Shown here one piece after another: positions 15,312-23,085 of a stretch of 35,188 bases of DNA (within the stretch, counting starts at the first letter, position 1; each line of letters starts with the position of its first letter). Origin of the DNA: an uncultured bacterium (GTDB lineage Bacteria > Latescibacterota > UBA2968 > UBA8231); assembly GCA_937942165.1 (NCBI GenBank), contig CALDFW010000100.1, forward strand, positions 1 through 35,188, written 5' to 3'. The translations under genes were made by a program, and so were the position numbers. Below the pieces are notes generated by a model that made no database searches, was not told the DNA's origin, and saw nothing but the letters and a program-made list of their open reading frames with translations.

Positions 15312-17090
15312 CTATATGGACCGAACGAGAATTAAGAGCGTAAGGGTCTCTGCAATCGTGCGCATAGTCGACTGGGTAAATTCCCAAATATTGACGCGCT
15401 CCTTCTCAGGCACCCAGATCTCATCACCCGCTTCGACAAGTAGATCGTTCTTTAATTCTTCGCGCAGGCCCGTACGAGCGCGGATTAAGCGCGCACCGTC
15501 TTTGTCTGCTTCGTACGTATAACCGCCGGCTAGCTCTAAGTAATACCCCACGGTACGTCCGTCCTCATGGTCGATTAAACCCGGCTTCTCTACCTGACCG
15601 CTCGTGCTGATCGTGCGCCTAGCCGTCGGGATAAAAATAACATCTCCACTTTCCAAAAAGATGTTTTGCGACATATCATCGTCTAAATACAGACGCTCAA
15701 AGTCTATGGCAGCTCGGGCCTTGTCTTCTCGCGCCTTGGTCTTTAGATACGCCTTGTCCTCCGCCGTCATATCGGCCAAACCGCTTACAGCAGACAGTTT
15801 GCGAAGTCGATCCAATTCGGGGTCGACCCGCTTGCGCAACTTAGAGCGAATAACTTTGGACGCAATCAGCGAAGCTCTGTCGGTGAGACCACCCGCAGGT
15901 CCATCGATAATATCGCGTACGCGCGTTTCCCCCTCGACAATGCGATAACGCCCTCGATATTCGACCTCGCCGTAGACCAACACCGTCGGCATTTGCTGCC
16001 ACAGAGAGCGAGAGCGAATGAATACCATATCGTTGGGCTGTAAAGGCATATCAAGTAGATCCTCCATTACAAACTCTTGCCCAGCCACATCGTTATCCCC
16101 CAAGACTATTTTCCGCGCTACCTCTGTGCCTAAGTCAAAACGCCAGAGCTCTAAGCGACGAATGGGCTCGTCCAAGCGCAGGCCCTTGGCTAAAATAAAT
16201 AGGTCACCAATCGTATCGCCCTCGCGGTATTCGTATTTTCCCTCTTGGTTGATGGCTCCATATATGTAAAGTGATTCTCCCCTGAAGCCGACGTGCAGCA
16301 CATCACCCATGCGGATGTACGGATTATGCTCTAAACGGCCCGTTGCAAGAAACATGTCGTAGTCTACGATTTCTTGACCGCCGTCGCGATGATTGATCTG
16401 GATCGAACGTCGTCCAGCCGGACGATTCTGAATGCGTCGAACGCGCGTCACCTTGCGACCGTCTATCTCTTCTTGTATGGACGAACCCCTCAGTTCATCG
16501 AGAAAGCCTCCAGCCCGTTCGATTAGGTCAGACACGCGCGTGGCTGGATGTATAGTGAAACTTCCCTCGCTGAGCACTGCGCCCGTTATGTACGCCGTGA
16601 AAAAACGCATACTCCCGAGAGAAATTGTTATTTCCACACCGGGATATTTTTTTTGTGCGGCATCGTACACCAACCGTTTAGCATCGGCCAGCGTCATTTC
16701 CGAGACGTGAAATGAACCCACCGTAGGAATGAGTACATTGCCCTCGGGATCTACCTGTAGCATGTACGACAAATCAAACTCACCCCATATGTAAAGCTGT
16801 AGCACATCCCCAGGACCAACGAGGTACTCTTCCGGGTTGATATCGCGATCCTGACTGATGCGCAGCCGCTCTACTTCCTCACCAGAGGGCATGCGCATTT
16901 TTCCGGACACAATATCGTTATCGAGACCGGGAATATTCGCCCCGGGAATGTTATCTAGTTCCTCTTCTTCCTCAGCACTATTATCCACCAAGGACTGCAG
17001 TTCGTCTGGATCCTGCGCCCAGCCTGGCAGCGCGGTCACCAAGCCAGCAAACGCCGTCAATAAGACGATCATCATGATCCGCATTTTCAT
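15312..17090 (-). CDS. Polysaccharide export outer-membrane protein with four SLBB domains (Wza-like)
   Basis: The product (about 592 residues) has a cleavable signal peptide, MKMRIMMIVLLTAFAGLVTALPGWAQ, with no lipobox cysteine, unlike E. coli Wza. After an acidic stretch comes a Poly_export domain starting at YLVGPGDVLQLYIWGEFDLS. Four SLBB-type repeats follow, recognisable at AYITGAVLSEGSFTIHP, YIYGAINQEGKYEYREG, VLVYGEVEYRGRYRIVEG and ISTSGQVEKPGLIDHED. The C-terminal end is hydrophobic (TMRTIAETLTLLILV) and could be the outer-membrane helix or an anchor. ATG 17090 (or 17084) follows AGGAGG. It sits between rfbB and wzz and forms with Wzz a trans-envelope export path. Confidence 0.9.
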   Translation of the reverse strand: MKMRIMMIVLLTAFAGLVTALPGWAQDPDELQSLVDNSAEEEEELDNIPGANIPGLDNDIVSGKMRMPSGEEVERLRISQDRDINPEEYLVGPGDVLQLYIWGEFDLSYMLQVDPEGNVLIPTVGSFHVSEMTLADAKRLVYDAAQKKYPGVEITISLGSMRFFTAYITGAVLSEGSFTIHPATRVSDLIERAGGFLDELRGSSIQEEIDGRKVTRVRRIQNRPAGRRSIQINHRDGGQEIVDYDMFLATGRLEHNPYIRMGDVLHVGFRGESLYIYGAINQEGKYEYREGDTIGDLFILAKGLRLDEPIRRLELWRFDLGTEVARKIVLGDNDVAGQEFVMEDLLDMPLQPNDMVFIRSRSLWQQMPTVLVYGEVEYRGRYRIVEGETRVRDIIDGPAGGLTDRASLIASKVIRSKLRKRVDPELDRLRKLSAVSGLADMTAEDKAYLKTKAREDKARAAIDFERLYLDDDMSQNIFLESGDVIFIPTARRTISTSGQVEKPGLIDHEDGRTVGYYLELAGGYTYEADKDGARLIRARTGLREELKNDLLVEAGDEIWVPEKERVNIWEFTQSTMRTIAETLTLLILVRSI

Positions 17091-17103
17091 CCTTCCTCCT
17101 GTA

Positions 17104-18108
17104 TTATCGCTTGCCGTAGTTACGAGCATAATAAGTGCGAAAATCTTCTCCGCTCTTTATGCTGCGCCACCATGGTTCATTTTGCACATACCAATCTACG
17201 GTGCGCTGCATAGCTTCCTCGTAGTCTGACTGAGGCTTCCACCCCAGGGCCTTGAGCTTGCTCGAATCCAATGCATAGCGCAAATCATGCCCCTTTCTAT
17301 CCGTCACATACTGAATGAGGCTCTCCGGTTTTCCCAGCATATCCAAGATGGTTTTCACCACTTCGATCCCCGTTGCGTCGTTGTCCCCTCCCACGTTATA
17401 CGCCTCACCAACGAGTCCCGTGTGTAGCACTAGGTCGATGGCGGTGCAGTGATCTTCCACGTAGAGGTGATCGCGCACCTGCGATCCGTCCCCATAGACG
17501 GGCAGCGGCAGATCGTCAATCGCATTAGTCACAAACAGCGGAACGCGCTTTTCCGGGTATTGGTAAGGACCGATATTATTGGAGCAGCGCGTTATAAGCG
17601 TCGGCAGTTCATGGGTGATTTGGAAAGCGCGCACGAGGAGTTCAGCACTGGCTTTACTCGCCGAGTAAGGACTGCGCGGCTCAAGGGGCCACTCCTCTGT
17701 CCACTCGCCCTCGTCTATGCTTCCGTAGACCTCGTCAGTGCTCACCTGTAAAAAGCGTTCGACACCGTATTCACGCGCGCAGTCTAGCAGCGTATACGTG
17801 CCGTTGATATTGGTCTGTACAAATTCAGCTCCCCCCATGATGGAGCGATCTACGTGGGTCTCCGCTGCAAAATTGACCACGTAATCAGCCTCTTGAACTA
17901 GGGGTTCGACCACCTGCGCATCGCATATGTCACCTTCGACAAATCGATAACGCGCATCGACTTCGACCGCCATTAAATTCGCGAGATTTCCCGCGTAAGT
18001 GAGTTTGTCGAGGTTGATAATGCGATAGTCGGAATATTTGTCCAACATATACTGGACAAAGTTACTTCCGATAAACCCACAACCTCCAGTGACCAACAAT
18101 GTCTTCAT
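17104..18108 (-). CDS. rfbB: dTDP-glucose 4,6-dehydratase
   Basis: This short-chain dehydrogenase converts dTDP-glucose to dTDP-4-keto-6-deoxyglucose, the common precursor of rhamnose and other deoxysugars. The NAD-binding VTGGCGFIGSNFVQ opens the protein. STDEVYGSIDEGEWTEEWPL supplies the catalytic Asp/Glu pair, and PYSASKASAELLV the Tyr-Lys pair. The GDGSQVRDHLYVEDHC block and RKGHDLRYALDSSK are typical of RfbB rather than other epimerases. ATG 18108 gives 334 residues; the track adds three codons from a GTG. It is the first gene of the export operon, and no rfbA, rfbC or rfbD is adjacent. Confidence 0.93.
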   Translation of the reverse strand: MKTLLVTGGCGFIGSNFVQYMLDKYSDYRIINLDKLTYAGNLANLMAVEVDARYRFVEGDICDAQVVEPLVQEADYVVNFAAETHVDRSIMGGAEFVQTNINGTYTLLDCAREYGVERFLQVSTDEVYGSIDEGEWTEEWPLEPRSPYSASKASAELLVRAFQITHELPTLITRCSNNIGPYQYPEKRVPLFVTNAIDDLPLPVYGDGSQVRDHLYVEDHCTAIDLVLHTGLVGEAYNVGGDNDATGIEVVKTILDMLGKPESLIQYVTDRKGHDLRYALDSSKLKALGWKPQSDYEEAMQRTVDWYVQNEPWWRSIKSGEDFRTYYARNYGKR

Positions 18109-18285
18109 AAAAAACACCCCATCTACAGAAAACCGGAAACATCGACGCGCACATCAGCTTGAATGCGCTCAGAAAAACGGGCCATATTAACCGCCAAACA
18201 AGGCGCATTAAAAGGGCGGAGCGCTTTGGGAAGGGAGCGTACAGAGCACACATCAGACGATAAACTTAATCTCTGAGGACCCTTT

Positions 18286-18314
18286 ACAATAGAGTGAGCA
18301 ACATCAATTGTCAA
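18286..18314 (-). promoter_or_regulatory. Sigma-70-type promoter of the rfbB-dut operon
   Basis: On the minus strand TTGACA (18314-18309, perfect) and TATTGT (18291-18286, 4/6) are 17 bases apart. The -35 overlaps the tatD stop codon, so the promoter is embedded in the end of the upstream co-oriented gene and leaves a leader of about 170 bases before rfbB. Confidence 0.6.
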
Positions 18315-19072
18315 GTTGAGCACGGAGCGATAAAACGGGCGAAATTCTGTGCGCACAGCGCAGCTATTTCTTCAACTTCGAGACCGCGTAAACGCGCCAA
18401 ACACTCAGCTACTTCGCGCACCCGGAGTGGGTGTCCTGGGCGACCACCGACCGACACTGGTGCATCCGTCTCCAGCAGCAGCAATTCGTCGGAAATCTCA
18501 AGCGCCACTCGCTGTGTCTGCACGTCGTTTAAGACGGTCGGACCGACCGACACGTAAACTCCCTCGTCATTGCAAATCCGGACGAGCTTCCGCGATTGGG
18601 TAAACCAGTGCATTTGGGCGTTGAGACCGGTATGTCGACGAAAGGCAATGGCCCGCTCCATGGTCTGTCTCAGACAGCGGCGCGCATGCAAATTAATGGG
18701 TTTGGCACAGCGAGCCGCCAGGTCTAATTGGCGCGCTAGAACCTCTTCCTGCAGTAGCTGATCTACGCGTTCTGTCGCCCATTTATGATCGAGCCCGACC
18801 TCGCCCAGTTCATCGGCTTGGGGTAATATCTCTTCGAGTTGCTCCAGTGCATCCTGCACCGCATCGCGGTTCTGTATGATCCATACCGGGTGTAGCCCCA
18901 ATCCGGCGAGCACGTGCGTGGGATACTGCCGCTTCAACTCTAGCACCCGCCGCATGGATTCAGGATCTTCGGACACGACGACCAAGCGCGTTACGCCCTG
19001 TTCGGAAGCCGTTTCTATAACGACTTCGACATCATCAAACTGATCGAGATGACAGTGCGTATCCACGAGCAT
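18311..19072 (-). CDS. tatD: TatD family metal-dependent hydrolase
   Basis: The 253-residue product is a TIM-barrel amidohydrolase-type nuclease. The metal ligands are visible: DTHCHLD at residues 4-10, GEVGLD mid-protein, INLHARR, a MHWFTQS block, and ETDAPV near the C-terminus. TatD proteins act as 3'-5' exonucleases/DNases in DNA repair and RNA quality control in the cytoplasm. The start codon shares one base with the argC stop (TAATG), so it is translationally coupled to argC. A dedicated substrate for this copy cannot be told from sequence. Confidence 0.9.
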   Translation of the reverse strand: MLVDTHCHLDQFDDVEVVIETASEQGVTRLVVVSEDPESMRRVLELKRQYPTHVLAGLGLHPVWIIQNRDAVQDALEQLEEILPQADELGEVGLDHKWATERVDQLLQEEVLARQLDLAARCAKPINLHARRCLRQTMERAIAFRRHTGLNAQMHWFTQSRKLVRICNDEGVYVSVGPTVLNDVQTQRVALEISDELLLLETDAPVSVGGRPGHPLRVREVAECLARLRGLEVEEIAALCAQNFARFIAPCST

Positions 19073-20040
19073 TAGAGCAAACCCGTAGCCTCGTCAAAGC
19101 CCAGCATCAAATTGAGGCACTGAACAGCATTACCCGAAGCGCCCTTGCCCAAATTGTCGAGGCGACCCGTGAGGACTAGGCCTCGTTCGTCCCCCCAAAC
19201 AGACAGCTCGACGCAGTTGCCATAGCTCAGTCTATCTATATCCAAAAAAGCACTGCGCAACGCCCCGTCAGGTCGCTGGGGATCGACCAGTTGCACCATC
19301 GGCGCGTCTCTATACGCTGTGCTCCATGCAGCATAGACATCGGACATATCAACGCCAGTACCGGTAAAATGAGCGGCTGGAATAGGTATGCTAACGACCA
19401 TACCGCAAAACGCATGCACAACCGATGGCGTGAATAGCGGGGCCTGTTCGGTCAGACTGAACTTCCACATCTCGGCCACATGCTTGTGCTCTCCTAAGAG
19501 CCCGTACAGGCTGAAAGGCAAACGCGCATCGCCCTCGCGTGCGGCTGGATCAGACGCATCGTAGGCCTCGATCATCTTGCGCCCACCGCCCGAATACCCG
19601 GAAACGGCATTGATCGTCAGCGGTGCGTCGCGACGCAGCAGACCCGCTTCTATCAGCGGGCGCACGGCAAGGATAAAGCTGACAGGATAGCACCCGCAGT
19701 TAGCCACTCTGGGTGCATGCCGTATGGCATCCCGATGGTCGGAGCCGATTTCGGGCAGGCCATACACCCACTGGGGATCGACGCGTCGCGCCGTGCTTGT
19801 ATCAATGACGCGCGTAGCGGAATTGTCGATCAGTTCAAGTGCTTCGGCAGCGGCAGCGTCGGGCAAGCAGAGAATGGCCACGTCCACCTGGTTGAGGTAG
19901 TCGGCACGTGCGGCGGCGTTTTTACGGTCTGCTGGAGGAATCAACAACACGTCAACATCGTCGCGCCCGTCTAGCATATGCCGAATCCTAAGCCCCGTTG
20001 TACCTTCCTGACCGTCAATAAATACGCGCGCTTTTCCCAT
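19072..20040 (-). CDS. argC: N-acetyl-gamma-glutamyl-phosphate reductase
   Basis: This NADPH-dependent enzyme reduces N-acetylglutamyl phosphate to the semialdehyde, the third step of arginine synthesis. The 322-residue length and FIDGQEGTTGLRIRHML N-terminus fit the shorter ArgC class. The catalytic cysteine lies in VANCGCYPVSFIL (Cys117). NAVSGYSGGGRKMIEAYD and GEHKHVAEMW are conserved ArgC blocks. The ATG follows AAGGA, and an AT-rich palindrome abuts this ribosome site. It forms an operon with tatD, and no other arginine genes are in the window. Confidence 0.93.
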   Translation of the reverse strand: MGKARVFIDGQEGTTGLRIRHMLDGRDDVDVLLIPPADRKNAAARADYLNQVDVAILCLPDAAAAEALELIDNSATRVIDTSTARRVDPQWVYGLPEIGSDHRDAIRHAPRVANCGCYPVSFILAVRPLIEAGLLRRDAPLTINAVSGYSGGGRKMIEAYDASDPAAREGDARLPFSLYGLLGEHKHVAEMWKFSLTEQAPLFTPSVVHAFCGMVVSIPIPAAHFTGTGVDMSDVYAAWSTAYRDAPMVQLVDPQRPDGALRSAFLDIDRLSYGNCVELSVWGDERGLVLTGRLDNLGKGASGNAVQCLNLMLGFDEATGLL

Positions 20041-20048
20041 GCTTTTCC

Positions 20049-20066
20049 TTGTAATTTTTATTACAA
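20049..20066 (-). promoter_or_regulatory. AT-rich palindrome next to the argC ribosome site
   Basis: TTGTAAT-TTTT-ATTACAA is a perfect 7-4-7 inverted repeat nine bases from the argC start. It resembles, but does not equal, the ARG box plan (TGAAT-N4-ATTCA). A repressor bound here would block translation initiation signals or the promoter. Confidence 0.45.
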
Positions 20067-20129
20067 AAAGTAACTATTTGATTAAAAAAGACAATCGCCT
20101 GCTCATGTGACTACGCGCCGTAAATCCAA

Positions 20130-20166
20130 AAAAGCCACGCGCATGGGTGCAATGCGCATGGCTTTT
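20130..20166 (-). terminator. Intrinsic terminator of the lectin-kinase-DUF5069-GT2 operon
   Basis: AAAAGCCACGCGCAT (20130-20144) pairs with ATGCGCATGGCTTTT (20152-20166) with one mismatch around a seven-base loop. Read on the minus strand the stem is followed by TTTTTT, 33 bases after the GT2 stop. Confidence 0.8.
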
Positions 20167-20199
20167 CTCATCGGCTTCACTACGCGATATACGGTGCAA

Positions 20200-21165
20200 T
20201 CATGCTTTTTTTTCGAAATCGCTGTCTCCCAATTCAACTCGGCGTACGCGGTGTAAGATCTCTTCCAGTAGCGATCGATTCGTCGCTATGAGGTCCGCCA
20301 TCACGCCGGTGAGAAACATCTGGAATCCAGCGAGTAATAAAATGGCCGCCAATATAAGTGACTGCACGTGCAGCATACCGTGTTCAGTAAAAAAGAAGAA
20401 ATACAGAAAACGCACCCCGAGTAGAAAGCCCAAGACAAAAGTAAACGCCCCAAACAGAGCGAATATCTTCAGCGCCTTGTATCGAGCATAAGCGCGCAGG
20501 CTAATCGATCCCGAACGAAAAACAAACTCACCTATGTTAGAAAAGAGACGTGATTCACGCAGTTTAGGGTTCGTGCGAATGGGGACCGACACGACGGCAA
20601 GTCGTTTTTGACCAGACTCAATCACGTGTTCGGCCGTGTGGTCAAAATCGGTGAAGGTCGAAAGCTGCATGGCTACATCGCGACTAAACGCGCGAAAACC
20701 GCTAGCCACGTCCGGAAGGGACAAATCGGCTAGGCGGCTAATAACGCGGCTCCCGACGCTTTGCAGGTGGCGTTTTAAAGGGGAGAAGTGAGAAATGTCT
20801 CCGGTCTGACGATCACCGATAACCAAATCAGCTCGCCCGTCGATAATCGGCGCCACGAGCTTGTCAATATCACCACCAAAATACTGGTTGTCCCCGTCCG
20901 TATTGATGATGATGTCAGCCCCCAAGCGCAGGCAGGCATCAAAACCTGCCTTAAACGCATGCCCCAGCCCTCTGTTCTGGGGGAAACGCAGCACGTGATC
21001 CGCACCGCATTCGCGCGCTACTTCGCTCGTCCGATCGGTCGAACCATCGTCTATGACCAACACCTCTACTCGGTCGATACCCGGCACCTGACGCGGTATA
21101 TCACCGATGGTCGCCGGTAGCGTCTCTTCCTCATTCAGGCAGGGTATCTGCACGATCAGTTTCAA
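20200..21165 (-). CDS. GT2-family, DPM1-like glycosyltransferase with C-terminal membrane anchor
   Basis: The 321-residue product carries a GT-A domain: IPCLNEEETLP at the start, VIDDGSTDRT (residues about 38-47), NRGLGHAFKAGFD, and the DxD-type metal site NTDGDNQY (about 88-95). SLPDVASGFRAFSRD is typical of polyprenyl-phosphate hexose synthases. Two hydrophobic stretches near residues 235-260 and 270-292 anchor it in the inner membrane. It probably transfers a sugar to a lipid phosphate carrier. The start is TTG with a weak ribosome site, but the family N-terminus (MKLIVQIPCLNEE) fits it exactly. It lies 89 bases after the DUF5069 gene. Confidence 0.88.
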   Translation of the reverse strand: MKLIVQIPCLNEEETLPATIGDIPRQVPGIDRVEVLVIDDGSTDRTSEVARECGADHVLRFPQNRGLGHAFKAGFDACLRLGADIIINTDGDNQYFGGDIDKLVAPIIDGRADLVIGDRQTGDISHFSPLKRHLQSVGSRVISRLADLSLPDVASGFRAFSRDVAMQLSTFTDFDHTAEHVIESGQKRLAVVSVPIRTNPKLRESRLFSNIGEFVFRSGSISLRAYARYKALKIFALFGAFTFVLGFLLGVRFLYFFFFTEHGMLHVQSLILAAILLLAGFQMFLTGVMADLIATNRSLLEEILHRVRRVELGDSDFEKKA

Positions 21166-21254
21166 ATTATTTTCTGCTCTCTCTCAGGTTTAACACCTAT
21201 AGAAACTACGCGCCGACCGACCCGAACGAATGCCGGACTCATTCCCGGAGGCCA

Positions 21255-21521
21255 CTAACTGTTTTGGGCTAAGTGCGCCTGCACGAGTTCTATCATTTCG
21301 TCGTCATTTATCGCTGATGCGACCATCGCTTTGAATTCTTCAACCGTTATTTTCACTTCCTCCAGGAAGCGTTGATCAGCCGCTCACGGGAACACGTAAT
21401 CACCAATGCGTCCGTCGTTGACGGCACGCGCCTTGTCCGTAATCCGAGCAAGCCAAGGGATTCCACCTATGACCATGCCGCGCGCACGCGGCTTAAAATC
21501 GAGAATTTCCCAATCGCTCAT
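21255..21521 (-). CDS. DUF5069 family protein with in-frame TGA (candidate selenoprotein)
   Basis: The ORF track misses this gene. ATG 21521-21519 follows AGAGGAA and opens 45 codons containing PRARGMVIGGIPWLARITDK, which matches the DUF5069 pattern PRSxxExxGGxxxLPRxIDKxRA, then IGDYVFP. Codon 46 is TGA (21386-21384). The same frame continues without a shift: AADQRFLEEVKITVEEF, then a helical tail to TAG at 21257-21255, 88 codons in all. The continuation also looks like DUF5069, where I recall many members having Cys-Pro-x-Asp at this point, so the TGA would replace Cys. A stem-loop follows the TGA. It starts ten bases after the kinase stop, in the same operon. Other genes here use TGA as stop. 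Sec insertion, nonsense mutation and base-call error remain open. Confidence 0.72.
21354..21371 (-). promoter_or_regulatory. SECIS-like stem-loop downstream of the in-frame TGA
   Basis: In the mRNA CGCUUCC-UGGA-GGAAGUG forms a 7-bp stem (one G-U pair) with a four-base apical loop that has G at its second position. The loop begins 19 bases after the UGA. Bacterial SECIS elements lie in the coding region just after the UGA, with an apical loop roughly 16-37 bases away carrying an early G. The fit is positional and topological only. The hairpin is short and could occur by chance. Confidence 0.45.
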
Positions 21522-21531
21522 CTTGTTCCTC

Positions 21532-22566
21532 TCATTTATATGGCGCAAAAGCAGCCCTCAGGCTACCTATCTGTTCGTCATTACTCAACGGCGTCCCCAG
21601 CGCGTCTGCCAGATCCTGCAGGCGCTGGGACGGATTTTGCCAGGCGCGCAGCAGAGCAGCATGGGTCGACTCGGTTGGCCGCTCTAAAGCCGCGCAGAGC
21701 GCTGCCGCTGCATTTAGCAGAAAAAAGACTTGATGCCCATCCAACGCCCGCTGCGCATCGGCACCCTGCAAGTCCGCGTATAGACGCGCCGCTCGCGGGT
21801 CGAGCAAAGGCCGTATAACGCCCTGACCTCGACCACTGCCCATGGAGGTAGTATACTGCACGAGGCGACGTTCCGTCCAGTCCCAACTCAGCTTCGAAAA
21901 CTCTAGAAAAAACGCCTCTCCCTGCGGCGAGATCACGATATTGCGCGCGTTGTAGTCGCTACTGCCCAGCACGGGCGCGCGCATAGCCAGCTCGCTTCCT
22001 ATCCGTTCGATTGAATCGCGTATATGGCCCCTCAACGGGCGTCGCCGGACGCGAGCCAGTAATGCTTCTGCGCCCCAAACAGCACGCCGACAGGCCGATC
22101 CCCAACGATCTGTTAACGTCTCTGTATCCCCGCCCGGCGCCACGCGCGACGCCCAACGGTCACTCCCAACCGCTAGCGCAGCATCTATCGCACACTGGGT
22201 GTGCAGTAGGTCGTCGATTCGCTCTGTACGGTCAGTCGGCTCTCGCTGCGCCCAATCATCCAGCGTCTCATTTCCGACCCATTCGTAAAAAGCAAAGAAT
22301 GCGTTTTCGTCCAATGCGATCAGGCGTGGGACGCGACAGCCCGCTTCGGTCAACGCATTTAAGACTTCGCGCTCCACGTGCAGAACGTCATAGGGTTTGC
22401 CTCGAGTCAGCGGAGCAAAAGGATGGTATTTTGCGACTCGTGGGACAGAACCGACGCGCAGAGACCAGACGCCCGATGCAATGGGTTCGACCGCACAAAC
22501 GTTTGCCCCTAAGAGTTCGGGGACGCGGCGACGCAGGTAGCTCTCCGCTTCCCCATATGCATCCAC
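21532..22566 (-). CDS. APH-fold phosphotransferase-like kinase, atypical motifs
   Basis: The 344-residue protein follows the aminoglycoside phosphotransferase/choline kinase plan. The N-lobe has VAKYHP (lysine near residue 46) and VEREVLNALTEAGCRVPRLIAL, with a hinge at FYEWVGNETLDDW. The catalytic loop reads SSDYNARNIVI (about 202-212), keeping the Asp and the downstream Asn of the usual HGDxxxxNI. The metal-binding IDF/DFG position reads FLEFSKL, with Glu in place of Asp. The substrate is unknown, a small alcohol or sugar being likeliest. The GTG start shares a base with the stop of the lectin-like gene (TAGTG), so they are coupled, and the DUF5069 gene follows ten bases later. Confidence 0.75.
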   Translation of the reverse strand: MDAYGEAESYLRRRVPELLGANVCAVEPIASGVWSLRVGSVPRVAKYHPFAPLTRGKPYDVLHVEREVLNALTEAGCRVPRLIALDENAFFAFYEWVGNETLDDWAQREPTDRTERIDDLLHTQCAIDAALAVGSDRWASRVAPGGDTETLTDRWGSACRRAVWGAEALLARVRRRPLRGHIRDSIERIGSELAMRAPVLGSSDYNARNIVISPQGEAFFLEFSKLSWDWTERRLVQYTTSMGSGRGQGVIRPLLDPRAARLYADLQGADAQRALDGHQVFFLLNAAAALCAALERPTESTHAALLRAWQNPSQRLQDLADALGTPLSNDEQIGSLRAAFAPYK

Positions 22567-22946
22567 TATACTTCTTCGGTCTCGAATACAATGATTTGTG
22601 CTACGACTTTACCCGCCTGGTTATTGCGCTCTGCGTGTTCATTCATAGCAAAAAATAGGACGCCTTCACGTTGGCATATAAGATCACAGCGAGCCCCTAC
22701 GGCAAAGGCCTCTCCGTCGCCAATGCGTGCAATAAGCGCCCCAATGTTGGTGCCCGGCATGTGATACCCCTGCCCTGCGGGAAATTTGTAAAGCCCATCC
22801 GCACCGCACCAGGCAATCTGGTCGCGCATATCGGGCGACCACGTCTCTTCGGCATCGACAACGATTCGCTGCCCGCTCGTTACGCGAATTAACGAATCCT
22901 GCCATTGCGGACTCGGACGTATTGTGCGCATAATAGTGACGGCCAT
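22566..22946 (-). CDS. LecA (PA-IL)-like lectin-domain protein
   Basis: The 126-residue product is a single beta-sandwich domain resembling the Pseudomonas galactophilic lectin LecA family. Typical pieces are VTSGQRIVVDAEETW, MPGTNIGALIARIGDGEAFAVG and REGVLFFAMNEHAERNNQAGK. LecA binds Ca2+ and galactose through an Asn-Asp and a following Asn-Asn pair; here the loop reads NE...NN, so most of the site survives with Asp changed to Glu. There is no signal peptide, so it is cytosolic unless exported by another route, as LecA itself is. ATG 22946 follows GGAGGAGAG. It is the first gene of a four-gene operon. Confidence 0.7.
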   Translation of the reverse strand: MAVTIMRTIRPSPQWQDSLIRVTSGQRIVVDAEETWSPDMRDQIAWCGADGLYKFPAGQGYHMPGTNIGALIARIGDGEAFAVGARCDLICQREGVLFFAMNEHAERNNQAGKVVAQIIVFETEEV

Positions 22947-23085
22947 ACACTCTCCTCCAGGGGTTCGATGAGCATTCTTCTTACAGGGTGGGATAATTAA
23001 CGGATGCCTTCACTCGTGTCAATAAGAGTTCTCGTAGACTGCGCACAGTGCACCTTTGTCAGTTCCACAATGGGGTAGACCGCCG
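22947..23085. promoter_or_regulatory. Divergent promoter region, lectin operon / M42 peptidase
   Basis: These 139 bases separate divergent transcription units and must carry promoters for both. The only clear element I can place is the GGAGGAGAG ribosome site of the lectin-like gene. No convincing -35/-10 pair stands out. Confidence 0.4.

Noticed and set aside
21166-21254. Possible further gene between DUF5069 and GT2
   Set aside because: Only 89 bases remain and no start with a ribosome site opens a meaningful frame.
21255-21521. Genome-wide recoding of TGA as an amino acid
   Set aside because: Several unrelated genes here end at TGA at normal family lengths (nodT, hlyD, M42 peptidase, tatD), so TGA is a stop codon in general.
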